Shown: positions 35,072-43,629 of the stretch, in pieces
How positions within the stretch are numbered: position 1 is the stretch's first letter
Layout of the letters: every line of letters starts with the position of its first letter
Assembly (NCBI GenBank): GCA_020638735.1
Contig: JACKHZ010000013.1
Coordinates: 186,001-250,000 of the forward strand
From: Planctomycetota bacterium
GTDB lineage: Bacteria > Planctomycetota > UBA1135 > UBA2386
DNA length: 64,000 nt
Reading direction: 5' to 3'
Notes under the pieces: model-generated
The model's database searches: none
Told to the model about the DNA's origin: nothing
What the model saw: the letters and a program-made list of their open reading frames with translations, nothing else
Translations under genes and position numbers: made by a program

Positions 35072-35854
35072 TCACGCGCCCCCGACCCGCTTGGACTCGC
35101 CCAGCGCGCGCACTGCGCACGCCGCCCCGGGACAGCGGTTGGTGTTGCGCGACAGACGGCTGCCGCGACGTCGCCAGCGCTGCAGCAGGTGCCGCACGAA
35201 GCCGACGCGCGCGTCGTCCTTCAGCAGCAGCGCCGGCGTCGGCAGCACGAACCCGTGCGTCGGTCCCCACTTCTCCATCAGCCACTGCGAGGCGCGTTCG
35301 TAGTGCACGTCGATCTTGCCGGTCGACAGGTGCAGCAGCGGCGCGTCGATCGCCGCCACACCGAGCCCGCGACGATGCGCCTCGAGGCACAGGTCGGCGC
35401 CGTAGCAGTGGAACCCCGGCACCTGCTCGTCGAAGCGCAGCCCCGACGAACGGCGCACGGCGATCAGCACCTCGTCGAGCGTCAGCACGCGGTGCGGCAA
35501 CGACGGCCAGTAGCAGTGCCCGTTGGGGTCGAAGAGGTGGCCGCGGTAGCGCCCCGACGCCTCGCAGCCGACCAGCCCGGCGAGCGCGACGTCCCCGCCG
35601 AGCGCGGCGAGCGCGGCGACGAAGCGCCGCCAGAAGTCGTCGGGGAACAGCACGTCCTGGTGCACGCAGACGACCCACTCGGTGTCGAGCTGGTCGAGGC
35701 CGTGGTTGAGGCCCTGCGCGGCGTTCCAGCCGCGCTCGTTCGGCTTGACCACCAGCCACTCGGGCAACGGGTCGACGAGGCGCTGCAGCGAGGCGCGCGC
35801 CGCCGCGAACTGCGCGTCGTCGTTGACCAGCGAGACGAAGCCGATCGTCGTCAC
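35072..35854 (-). CDS. GT2-like glycosyltransferase (StrF-type domain)
   Basis: 260 residues from GTG 35854, in a GTGA overlap with the upstream truC-like gene. The N-terminus VTTIGFVSLVNDDAQFAAARASL and the segment WVVCVHQDVLFPDDFWRRFVAALAALG (acidic Q-D motif replacing the DxD) fit the StrF-like glycosyltransferase domain. A conserved FHCYGADLCLEAHRRGLGVAAIDAPLLHLSTGK region follows. The C-terminus is basic with no TM. It probably glycosylates an acceptor together with the GT4 enzyme at 33709. A degenerate DxD means activity is not guaranteed. Confidence 0.78.
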   Translation of the reverse strand: MTTIGFVSLVNDDAQFAAARASLQRLVDPLPEWLVVKPNERGWNAAQGLNHGLDQLDTEWVVCVHQDVLFPDDFWRRFVAALAALGGDVALAGLVGCEASGRYRGHLFDPNGHCYWPSLPHRVLTLDEVLIAVRRSSGLRFDEQVPGFHCYGADLCLEAHRRGLGVAAIDAPLLHLSTGKIDVHYERASQWLMEKWGPTHGFVLPTPALLLKDDARVGFVRHLLQRWRRRGSRLSRNTNRCPGAACAVRALGESKRVGGA

Positions 35855-36600
35855 GAACCCTCCGCCGCGCGCAGCTTCGCCAGCACCTCGGTCAGCTCCG
35901 GGGCCAGCGGGTCCTCGACGACCAGCCGTTCTTCGCCGCCATTCGCAGGGCCACCGTTCGAGGGAAACGGGTGGCGCATGTCGACGCGTTCGAGATGCAG
36001 GAACAACCGGTGCAGGCCGTAGTGGTCGCGGTAGTACTGGTTGATGCGGCCCTTGCCGTGCGTGGTGTCGCCGATCACGTGCCGACCGCACAGGTTGGCG
36101 TGGCGGCGGATCTGGTGGTAGCGACCGGTGAAGATGCGCACGCGCACCAACGCCACGCGGTCGAACTCCTCGAGCACCTCGAACTCGGTGCGCGCGTCGC
36201 GCGCGACGTCCTTGTCGTCGGACAGCGGCAGCTCGCACGACCACTTCGCCGGCAGCTCGCGGTTGCTGCCCGGGTAGCGCATCAGCGCCACGTAGTCCTT
36301 GTGCGCGTCCTCGGCGGACAGGCACTTCTGCAGGTCGGCGGCGGCGCGCGACGACAGCCCGAACAGCAGCACGCCCGAAGTCGCGCGGTCGAGGCGGTGG
36401 AACGGATAGACGTACTGCCCGATCGCGTCCCGCGTCAGCTGTACGGCCGCCGACTCGTCGGGGTGGTGCTCGTCGCGGTGCACCAGCAGCCCGCTCGGTT
36501 TGGACACGGCGACGAAGTCGGCCCCCTGCTGCAGGATGCGCACCGCGAGCGCGGGTGCGGGCGGGGTCTGCGCGGGATCTTCGGCGGCGGGCTCTTGCAC
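35851..36600 (-). CDS. truC: RluA-family pseudouridine synthase, TruC-like
   Basis: 249 residues, from the first available start, GTG 36600; GTG 36543 is the shorter alternative. Catalytic motif HRLDRATSGVLLFGLSS holds the essential Asp. An S4 domain is absent, as in TruC. The segment RHVIGDTTHGKGRINQYYRDHYGLHRLFLHLERVDM closely follows the TruC pattern (GDxxHGxGxxN...R...H...LH). TruC makes pseudouridine 65 in tRNA acceptor stems of some species. Divergent from the acyl-CoA ligase, sharing an 81-base intergenic space; its stop overlaps the GT2 start. Assignment to TruC rather than another RluA member is probable, not proven. Confidence 0.85.
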   Translation of the reverse strand: MQEPAAEDPAQTPPAPALAVRILQQGADFVAVSKPSGLLVHRDEHHPDESAAVQLTRDAIGQYVYPFHRLDRATSGVLLFGLSSRAAADLQKCLSAEDAHKDYVALMRYPGSNRELPAKWSCELPLSDDKDVARDARTEFEVLEEFDRVALVRVRIFTGRYHQIRRHANLCGRHVIGDTTHGKGRINQYYRDHYGLHRLFLHLERVDMRHPFPSNGGPANGGEERLVVEDPLAPELTEVLAKLRAAEGS

Positions 36601-36681
36601 GGCGCGCGGATTGGAACGACTCGCCGCGGCGGCGACAACCTCGGAGGAGACAACCGTCGACGCGCGCGCTACATCGACGGC

Positions 36682-38178
36682 GTGAACGCCTACGAGCTGT
36701 TGGCTGACGCGGCGCGGCGCTGGCCCGAGCGCGCGGCGCTGGTGCGTGGCCCGAGCGTGCTCGACTACCGCGACGCCGAGCGCGCGGCGCGCTCGTTCGC
36801 CGGCGCGCTGGCCGTCGCCGGGGTGCAGCCGGGCGATCGCGTCGGCTGCCTGATGCACAACGACGTCGAGCACTGGCTCGCCTACTTCGGCGTCGCGGCG
36901 GCGGGCGCGATCCTGGTGTCGCTCAACACGCGGCTGCTGGCGGACGAGCAGCGCTCGATCCTCGGGCACGCCGGCGCCAGGGTGCTGCTGCACGACGCAG
37001 CGCACGCCGAACGCGCCGCGCGGCTGCAGGTCGACTGCGTCGCCGCCGCCGACGCCGCTCGCGCGACGCCGCGCGAAGGCGCGCTGCCGCTGGCCGCGAG
37101 CGACGAACCCGCCCACCTCTACTACACCAGCGGCACCACCGGCGCGCCGAAGGGCGTCGTGCTCAGCCACCGCAACGTCACCGTGCACGCCGCGAGCGCG
37201 GTCGCCGAGCTCGGCCTCTGCGGCGACGACACCTGGGCGCACATCGCGCCGATGTTCCACCTCGCCGACGCGTGGGCGACGTTCGCGATCACGCAGGTCG
37301 GCGGCCGCCACGTCTTCCTGCCGCACTTCTCCGCCGACGCGGCGCTCGACCTGCTCGCCGCCGAGCGCGTCACGATCACCAACCTCGTGCCGACGATGCT
37401 CAACCTGATGGTCAAGGCGCCGGGCGCCGCCGACCGCGACTACGCGCTGCGGGTGATGCTGAGCGGCGGCGCGCCGATCGCGCCCGACGTCGTGCGCCGC
37501 ATCCTCGACACGTTCGGCTGCGACTACGTGCAGACCTACGGCATGACCGAGACGAGCCCGTACCTGACGCTGTCGATCCTGCCGCCCGGACTGCGCGCGC
37601 TGCCGCGGGAGCAGCAGCTGCGGTGGAAGTGCAAGACCGGCCGCGCCTTCGCCGGCGTGACGCTGCGCGTCGTCGACGACCGCGGCGCGGACGTGCCGGC
37701 CGACGGCCGCACCGTCGGCGAGATCCGCGTCGCGGGCGAGACGGTGACCAAGGGCTACTGGCGCGACCCGGCGGCGACGGCGGCGGCGTTCGACGAGCGC
37801 GGCTTCCTGAGGACCGGCGACCTCGCCAACATCGACGAGCACGGCTTCGTCGACATCGTCGATCGGCTGAAGGACGTCATCAAGTCGGGCGGCGAGGCGG
37901 TCTACTCGGTCGAGGTCGAGCACGCGCTGATGGAGCACCCGGCGGTGCTGGAGTGCGCGGTGTTCGGCCGGCCCGACCCGCTGTGGGGCGAACGCGTCGT
38001 CGCGGCGGTGGTGCTGCGGCCGGGTGCGCGCGCCGACGAGGCCGAGCTGATCGCGGCGGCGAGAGCGCGCATCGCCCACTACAAGGCGCCGAAGCAGGTG
38101 CTGTTCCTCGACGGGCTACCCCGCACCGGCTCAGGCAAGATCCAGAAGCGGGCGTTGCGCGAACGGTCCGACGGTTAG
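36682..38178 (+). CDS. AMP-dependent acyl-CoA synthetase/ligase
   Basis: 498 residues from GTG 36682 (MNAYELLADAARRWPERAAL). Adenylate-forming signature LYYTSGTTGAPKGVVLSHRN (A3 motif), A5 motif YGMTETSPYLTLS and A8-type DRLKDVIKSGGEAVYSVEVE with the A10 Lys in RTGSGKIQKRALRE. These are the conserved sites of the ANL superfamily, which activates fatty or aryl acids as acyl-AMP and then acyl-CoA. Chain length of the substrate cannot be read off. Divergent from truC. Ends well before the TlpA-like gene. Full-length, intact frame. Confidence 0.92.
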   Translation: MNAYELLADAARRWPERAALVRGPSVLDYRDAERAARSFAGALAVAGVQPGDRVGCLMHNDVEHWLAYFGVAAAGAILVSLNTRLLADEQRSILGHAGARVLLHDAAHAERAARLQVDCVAAADAARATPREGALPLAASDEPAHLYYTSGTTGAPKGVVLSHRNVTVHAASAVAELGLCGDDTWAHIAPMFHLADAWATFAITQVGGRHVFLPHFSADAALDLLAAERVTITNLVPTMLNLMVKAPGAADRDYALRVMLSGGAPIAPDVVRRILDTFGCDYVQTYGMTETSPYLTLSILPPGLRALPREQQLRWKCKTGRAFAGVTLRVVDDRGADVPADGRTVGEIRVAGETVTKGYWRDPAATAAAFDERGFLRTGDLANIDEHGFVDIVDRLKDVIKSGGEAVYSVEVEHALMEHPAVLECAVFGRPDPLWGERVVAAVVLRPGARADEAELIAAARARIAHYKAPKQVLFLDGLPRTGSGKIQKRALRERSDG

Positions 38179-38302
38179 TACCCGGCGCGCGCCGGGCGAA
38201 ATGCCGCCGCCCCGCGGACTGCCGGAAAGGCCGCTCGGCGCCGCCCCGGATGGCGACCGCTGCGGCGCTGGTCTGGTAGGGTGCGCAGCCGAGGAAGAAC
38301 CC

Positions 38303-39337
38303 ATGCGCACCACACCCCTGCTGCTCACGTTGTCCCTCGCCCTGCCGCTGGTCGCCCAGGAGGTCGGCGCCCCCGCGCCCGACATCGACTGGGCGCAGAC
38401 CCGCGGCTTCGAGGGCATCCCCGACCAGAAGCTGTCGCAGCTGCGCGGCTCGGTCGTCATGCTCGAGTTCTGGCTCACCTACGACTCGTCGCACGTGCAG
38501 CGCCACGCGGTGCGCGAACGGCTGCACCAACGCTACCGCGACCGCGGCCTGGTGGTGGTCGGGCTCAGCAACGAGCAGGCGCACGAGGTCGACGCCGACC
38601 TGCAGAAGCACCCGTGCGCGCACCCGACGGCGATCGCGTTCTACCCCGGCTACACGGTCAAGCTGATCCCGTTGACGATCCTGATCGACAAGGACGGCAA
38701 GGTCGCGTGGCGCGGCCGCTCCGAGGACCTCAAGGAGGAGCAGATCGTCAAGCTGCTGCCGGGCGCGCGCCCGGCGCACGTGCGGCCCGGCCTCGAGGAG
38801 GTGCACACGCTGCGCCTCGTCGAGAAGTTCGGCGAGGCCTGGAAGCTGTGCGGTGACCTGCTGGCCAAGGGGCAGCTGCCGCCCGACTCGGTCGAGCAGG
38901 CCAAGGCCTGGCGCGCCGAGATCGAGGCGTTCGTCGTCGAGGCGACGGCCGAGGCCGACGAAGCCGAGAAGAGCAAGGACGTCTACGTGATGTGGCGCTG
39001 CCTCGACGCGGTCGCCAACCGCTACGCCGGCGTGCCGGGCGGCGAGAAGGCCAGGGCGCGACTCGAGACGCTGATGGCCGACAAGAAGGTCGCGCGCGAG
39101 GTCGAATGCGGCAAGGAGCTGGCCCGCGGCGAAGCGGCCGAGGCGGCGTTCGACTTCGACACCGCGATCCAGGTCTACGACGCGCTCGGCAAGCGCCACG
39201 GCGGCACCAAGGCCGGCAAGGCGGCGAAGGAGAAGCACAAGGACCTGATGAAGCGCGGCATGCTCGGCTACCAGCACGACTGCGTCTACTGCAAGGCCGC
39301 CGAGTGCGCTTGCCCGTCTCACGCGCGCAAGAAGTAG
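38303..39337 (+). CDS. TlpA-like exported protein with lost CxxC and a C-terminal Cys cluster
   Basis: 344 residues from ATG 38303, preceded by GAGGA. Signal peptide about 1-19 (LLLTLSLALPLVAQE). The thioredoxin-like domain (about 20-150) follows the TlpA pattern: LRGSVVMLEFWLTYDSSHVQRHAVRERLHQRYRDRGLVVVGLSNE, but the redox WCxxC site is replaced by YDSSH, so disulfide chemistry at the usual place is impossible. A helical region (about 160-320) rich in Ala, Glu and Lys follows. The tail ends HDCVYCKAAECACPSHARKK: two separated CxxC/CxC cysteines, possibly a metal-binding or relocated redox site. Probably acts as a binding or assembly factor in the periplasm. Confidence 0.85.
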   Translation: MRTTPLLLTLSLALPLVAQEVGAPAPDIDWAQTRGFEGIPDQKLSQLRGSVVMLEFWLTYDSSHVQRHAVRERLHQRYRDRGLVVVGLSNEQAHEVDADLQKHPCAHPTAIAFYPGYTVKLIPLTILIDKDGKVAWRGRSEDLKEEQIVKLLPGARPAHVRPGLEEVHTLRLVEKFGEAWKLCGDLLAKGQLPPDSVEQAKAWRAEIEAFVVEATAEADEAEKSKDVYVMWRCLDAVANRYAGVPGGEKARARLETLMADKKVAREVECGKELARGEAAEAAFDFDTAIQVYDALGKRHGGTKAGKAAKEKHKDLMKRGMLGYQHDCVYCKAAECACPSHARKK

Positions 39338-39382
39338 CCGGCAGGTCAGATGAGAGGAGCGGGCCGGTGCGCTCACCTCACC

Positions 39383-42300
39383 TCAGTCGCCGATCAGCAC
39401 GAACACGCCGTTGCTGGCCGCGAACACGCCGAACACCGGGCCCGCGGCCTCGGCGACCAACCACTGGAACGCCATCTCCGCGCCGATCAGGCTCGGCGCA
39501 TTGGGCACCGGCATCGGCCCGGTCGCCGCGCCGCTCGCGTCGGTGACGGTGAGCATCGTCGCGGCCGGCTGCAGGTAGGCCGCGCAGCCGTCGAGGCCGA
39601 CCGGCCCCGGCAGGATCGCGCCGCCGAACAGCGCCGCCAGCGCGTTGGGGCCGGCGCCAAGCTGCAGCGCGAAGCCCGCGTTGCCGAGCACCGGCTGACC
39701 GAGCGCGGTCGCCGCCGCCGCGGTGCCGGCGCACTCGTAGCCGACCGGCGCGGCCACCGACGCCCCGGCCGCGGCCAGCGGCAGCGACCACGGCTCGAGC
39801 CCGTGGGCGCCGTCGGTGGCCATGACCAACAGCCGCGAACGCCACCAGACGAAGCCGTGCGCCCACGACGACGACGGCCCGGCCGCCAGGTCGGCCAGAA
39901 GGTGCGTTCCCGCCGAGGTGCCGTCGCTGACCCACGGCTCGCTGCCCGCCGCGCCGGCGAGCCCCGGTAGCGCGCCGTCGCGCGCGAGGAACACGACCTG
40001 GTCGCCCGTTCCCAGCGGGGCCAGCAGCTGGGCGGCCGAAGCGGCCCACGGCAGCGGCACCACGCCGTCGGCGGCGCCGGGCGCGGTCTCGTGCAAGGAC
40101 GCCGTCGCCACGCCGTCCGTCGACCACAGCTCGACGCCGTGCGCGCCGTCGTCGGCGACGAACCACGCGCGGTCGCCGGCGGTGACCATGACGTCGATCG
40201 TCGGCAGCCCCGGCCACGAACCGTCGGCGCCGGCCCGCAGCTCGGCGACCATCCCGGTCCCGGCCTGCGTGCCGTCGCTGCTCCACGGCTCGCGACCGTG
40301 CACCCCGTCGTCGGCCCAGAACACGACGCGCGGCCCGATCGCGGTCGCCGCCAGCGAAGGGTCCGTCGAGCTGGCCGGCCCTTGGCGCACGTCGTGGATC
40401 ATCGCCGTTCCCGCCGCGGTGCCGTCCGTCGACCAGGGCTCGGCGCCGTGCATGCCGTCGTCGCAGACGAACCACAACCGCGCGCCGAACGCGACCGCGC
40501 CGGTGAGGTCGACGTGCTCCTGCAGCAGCAGCCGCGCGCTTGCCGCTGTGCCGTCGCAGAACCACAGCCCGAACCCCGTCGTCGCCGAGTCGCGACCGCT
40601 GAACACCACGCCGCGATCGAACCGTCGCATCACGGCGTGGGTGTCGATCCCCGGAACGCTGCCGGGCGCGAGGTCGACGACGCGGTAGGTGCCTGCCGCC
40701 GTGCCGTCGGTCCGCCAGAGCTCCCAGTCCGCCGTGCCCAGCGCCGCCGCGACGAACACCACGAAGTCGCCGAGGGCGACGAAGCCCGGCACCGACGCCA
40801 CCTGCAGCGGCAGCAGCAGCCCCGTGCCCGCCGCCGTGCCGTCGCTGACGTGCAGCAGGTCGAGGTTGGTCGCGGCGTCGCGCCCGGCGAACACCAACCG
40901 GCCGCGCACCGCGGCGTGACCGCCCTGAAGCGGCGCACCGCCGCCGAAGCCGACGTTGGGCAGCTGCGTCACCGTCGCGCCGTCGGTGACGAAGACGCCG
41001 TCGGTGACCGGCCCGGCCGGCCCCGCGCTGCGCATCCGGGCGGCGAAGAACAGCAGTCCGTCGACCGCCGCGGTCCAGCCGAGCCACGACGAGTCGCCGT
41101 CCGGGTTGACGTCGCCGAGCGGGATCGGCGTGCTGGCGGCCGGCGTCAGCACGCGCGGTTCGCCGTCGGGGCCGCTGAACACGCAGTCCGTGCCGAACCC
41201 ATGGGCGCCACGCACGCCGTCGACGACGGCCGCGCCGCTGGTCGAGAACGCGCGCCACAGCCCCGCACCCGCGGTCTCGTAGTAGAGCATCGGCCCGGCC
41301 GCCGTCAGCACCGGGGCCGCCGGGAACGAGCTCGCGGCGCCCGGGAGCGGTTCGGGCAGCACCTGCGCCAGCGTCTGCGCCGACATGGTGAAGGTCGTCC
41401 ACAGCTCCCGGCCCGCGACGCCGTCGTCGGCGACGAAGTAGAGCTCGCCGAGCAGTTCGGTGAGCGCCGCCGGCGACGACCCGGCCGCGCCGGGCCGCAG
41501 GTCGACCAGCTGCTGCGGCGGCCCCGGATGGAGTCGCCACGGCTCGGCGCCGGAGCTGCCGTCGTCGATGGCCGCGTAGACGGCGCCGCCGAACGCCGCG
41601 AGGTTGCGGGCGACGAACGCCATCGACGAGGCGGACCCCGGCGCCAGGTCCGCGACCATCGCCGTGCCGAGCGGCGTGCCGTCGGACCGCCACGGTTCGC
41701 GCCCGTGCACCCCGTCGTCGGCGACGAACCACGCCACACCCGCGTCGACGTGCAGGTGCCCCGGACCGAGCGTCGCCGGGAACGCGTGCCCGCTGGGGTT
41801 GATGTCGAGCAAGAGGTTCGCCGTCACGCCGTCCGTCTGCCACAGGGCCCTGCCGCTGGCGCCGTCGTCCACGACCAACAGCACCCGCGAACCGAGCGAA
41901 GTCAGGGCGCGCGGCCCCCACGGCCAGGAATGCACGACCGTCGGCGCCGCCACGCCGTCGGTGCGCAGCAGGTCGTGACCGGCGACGAACAGCAGCTCGT
42001 TGCCCAGCACGGTCGGCTCGCGGAACTCGGCGAAGCGCGCGGCGACGAACGGCGCGGTGCCGGGCGCCGTGCCGTCGCTGCACCACAGCTCGATCGCGTT
42101 CGGCAGGATCGTCCCGACGGCGAACCACAGCCGACCGGCGAACGCCGTCAGCGGCCCCGCCGCGAACGGCAGCAGCGCCACGCGATGCGTTCCCGCCGCC
42201 GTGCCGTCCGTGCACCACAGGGCGTCCGTCTGCACGCCCGGGCCGGAACGGGCGACGAAGTACAGCAGCCCGTTGAGCTCGACGTGACCGGCCGCGTCGG

Positions 42301-42415
42301 CCGCGGCGCAGGCGACGGCCGGGCTCAGGTCGGCGAGCGGGTGCTGCGCCGCAGCGTCGACGGCGACGCCGAGCGCCAGCGCGGCGCAGAGCCCGTTCCT
42401 GGAGACGCATGACAT
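39383..42415 (-). CDS. Large secreted ELWxxDGT-repeat protein with the shared C-terminal module
   Basis: 1010 residues from ATG 42415. Signal peptide 1-23 (MSCVSRNGLCAALALGVAVDAAAQ). About 13 repeats of the form [EA]LWxx[SD]DGTxxGT, e.g. ALWCTDGTAAGTH, ELWCSDGTAPGT, EPWRSDGTPLGT, ELWRTDGTAAGT, EPWSSDGTQAGT and EPWVSDGTSAGTH, which alternate with hydrophobic beta strands; this is the ELWxxDGT-type beta-propeller-like repeat of planctomycete surface proteins. The last ~110 residues form the module also found at 20073 and 43567 (QPVLGNAGFALQL, LDGCAAYLQPA, PVPNAPSLIGAEM, SNGVFVLIGD). No enzymatic motif. Divergent, by 53 bases, from the D-threonine-aldolase-like gene. Confidence 0.88.
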   Translation of the reverse strand: MSCVSRNGLCAALALGVAVDAAAQHPLADLSPAVACAAADAAGHVELNGLLYFVARSGPGVQTDALWCTDGTAAGTHRVALLPFAAGPLTAFAGRLWFAVGTILPNAIELWCSDGTAPGTAPFVAARFAEFREPTVLGNELLFVAGHDLLRTDGVAAPTVVHSWPWGPRALTSLGSRVLLVVDDGASGRALWQTDGVTANLLLDINPSGHAFPATLGPGHLHVDAGVAWFVADDGVHGREPWRSDGTPLGTAMVADLAPGSASSMAFVARNLAAFGGAVYAAIDDGSSGAEPWRLHPGPPQQLVDLRPGAAGSSPAALTELLGELYFVADDGVAGRELWTTFTMSAQTLAQVLPEPLPGAASSFPAAPVLTAAGPMLYYETAGAGLWRAFSTSGAAVVDGVRGAHGFGTDCVFSGPDGEPRVLTPAASTPIPLGDVNPDGDSSWLGWTAAVDGLLFFAARMRSAGPAGPVTDGVFVTDGATVTQLPNVGFGGGAPLQGGHAAVRGRLVFAGRDAATNLDLLHVSDGTAAGTGLLLPLQVASVPGFVALGDFVVFVAAALGTADWELWRTDGTAAGTYRVVDLAPGSVPGIDTHAVMRRFDRGVVFSGRDSATTGFGLWFCDGTAASARLLLQEHVDLTGAVAFGARLWFVCDDGMHGAEPWSTDGTAAGTAMIHDVRQGPASSTDPSLAATAIGPRVVFWADDGVHGREPWSSDGTQAGTGMVAELRAGADGSWPGLPTIDVMVTAGDRAWFVADDGAHGVELWSTDGVATASLHETAPGAADGVVPLPWAASAAQLLAPLGTGDQVVFLARDGALPGLAGAAGSEPWVSDGTSAGTHLLADLAAGPSSSWAHGFVWWRSRLLVMATDGAHGLEPWSLPLAAAGASVAAPVGYECAGTAAAATALGQPVLGNAGFALQLGAGPNALAALFGGAILPGPVGLDGCAAYLQPAATMLTVTDASGAATGPMPVPNAPSLIGAEMAFQWLVAEAAGPVFGVFAASNGVFVLIGD

Positions 42416-42468
42416 GGAGGCGCAGAGCCTAGCACGGATCGCGGGGCCCGCCCGGTAGGCTCGCGGCG

Positions 42469-43629
42469 ATGACGCCCGAAGCGCTGCAGACGCCGACGCT
42501 GCTGATCCACCTCGACCGCGTGCGCCACAACCTTGCGACGATGCAGCGCATGGTCGGCGGGCGCATCGAGCGTTGGCGGCCGCACGTCAAGACCTGCAAG
42601 GTGCCCGAGGTGCTGGCGCTGCTGCTCGACGCCGGCGTGCGGCGCTTCAAGTGCGCGACGACGCGCGAGGCGCAGGTGCTGCTCGAGGTCGCCGGGGATC
42701 GCCCGATCGACCTGCTGGTGGCGATGGCGCAGCACGGCGCCAACCTCGAGCGCTTCGCGGCGATCGCGGCGGAGGCGCCCCGGCATCGGCTGTCGATGCT
42801 CACCGAAGACCCGGCGCACGCCGCCACGCTCGCCGCGCGCGGCTTCGGCGCGTTCGTCGACCTCGACCCTGGCTACCACCGCACCGGCATCCCGCTCGAA
42901 GAACGCCAACGCATCGCCGCCGTGGTCACCGCTGCCGGGCCGGCGATGCGCGGCCTGCACTGCTACGACGGCCACCTGCACGACGGCACGCCGGCCGAAC
43001 GCGAGGCCGCGGCGCACGCCGTCTACGAACGCTTCGTCGCGCTGGCGCGCGCGCTCGCGGTGCGCGGCGAGCTGATCACCAGCGGCACGCCGACGTTCCC
43101 GGCGGCGCTGTCGTTCGCCGGCTTCGCCGACTTCGAGCACACCGTCAGCCCCGGCACGGTCGTCTACTGGGACGCACGCAGCGCGGGCCTCGGCATCGAC
43201 GGCTTCGTGTGCGCAGTCGAGGTGCAGGCGCGCGTCGTCAGCCGCCCGACCGCGCAGCGCTGCACGCTCGACGCGGGCAGCAAGGCGTTCGACGCCGCCG
43301 CCGGCGATCCGTGCGCGGTGCCGGTGCCGGCGCTGGACGGAGTCGCGCGCGCGCCGAGCGAGGAGCACCTGCCGTTCGAGATGCGACACGGCGAGGCGCC
43401 GCGCGTCGGCGAACTGCTGCGGCTCGTGCCGCGGCACGTCTGCCCGACCGTCAACCTCGCCGACGAAGCCGTGCTGCTCGACGGCGGCGCGGTGGTCGCG
43501 ATCGTGCCGGTGCGCGCGCGCGGCCACGAGACGCGGCCGCGCGGCGACGCCGAAGAGCTCGATCGCTCAGACGCCGAGCTCGATGAACAGACCGTTCGAG
43601 ACCACGACGTTGAGCGGCGTCTGCAGTGA
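42469..43629 (+). CDS. D-threonine aldolase/D-serine dehydratase-like enzyme
   Basis: 386 residues from ATG 42469 (MTPEALQTPTLLIHLDRVRHNLATMQ). Alanine-racemase-type N-terminal fold with PLP lysine in RPHVKTCKVPEV. The C-terminal half carries the metal site typical of this family: His323 and Cys325 in PRHVCPTVNLADEAVLLDG. This is the D-threonine aldolase/eukaryotic-type D-serine dehydratase fold, using PLP plus Zn or Mn; the exact substrate (D-threonine, D-serine or a related D-amino acid) is not set. The frame continues past the conserved end for ~35 polar residues (ARGHETRPRGDAEELDRSD...), giving a 63-base convergent overlap with the next gene. Confidence 0.9.
   Translation: MTPEALQTPTLLIHLDRVRHNLATMQRMVGGRIERWRPHVKTCKVPEVLALLLDAGVRRFKCATTREAQVLLEVAGDRPIDLLVAMAQHGANLERFAAIAAEAPRHRLSMLTEDPAHAATLAARGFGAFVDLDPGYHRTGIPLEERQRIAAVVTAAGPAMRGLHCYDGHLHDGTPAEREAAAHAVYERFVALARALAVRGELITSGTPTFPAALSFAGFADFEHTVSPGTVVYWDARSAGLGIDGFVCAVEVQARVVSRPTAQRCTLDAGSKAFDAAAGDPCAVPVPALDGVARAPSEEHLPFEMRHGEAPRVGELLRLVPRHVCPTVNLADEAVLLDGGAVVAIVPVRARGHETRPRGDAEELDRSDAELDEQTVRDHDVERRLQ

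Noticed and set aside
39378..42410. A second 1010-residue open frame nearly identical in extent to the ELWxxDGT gene
   Set aside because: It is a shadow: it is extremely Arg/Ala/Gly-rich, has no signal peptide or repeat logic, and the correct frame carries clear ELWxxDGT repeats.
40091..42412. A 773-residue plus-strand open frame opposite the ELWxxDGT gene
   Set aside because: Arg/Gly/Ala/His-rich composition with no motif; typical antisense shadow in high-GC DNA.
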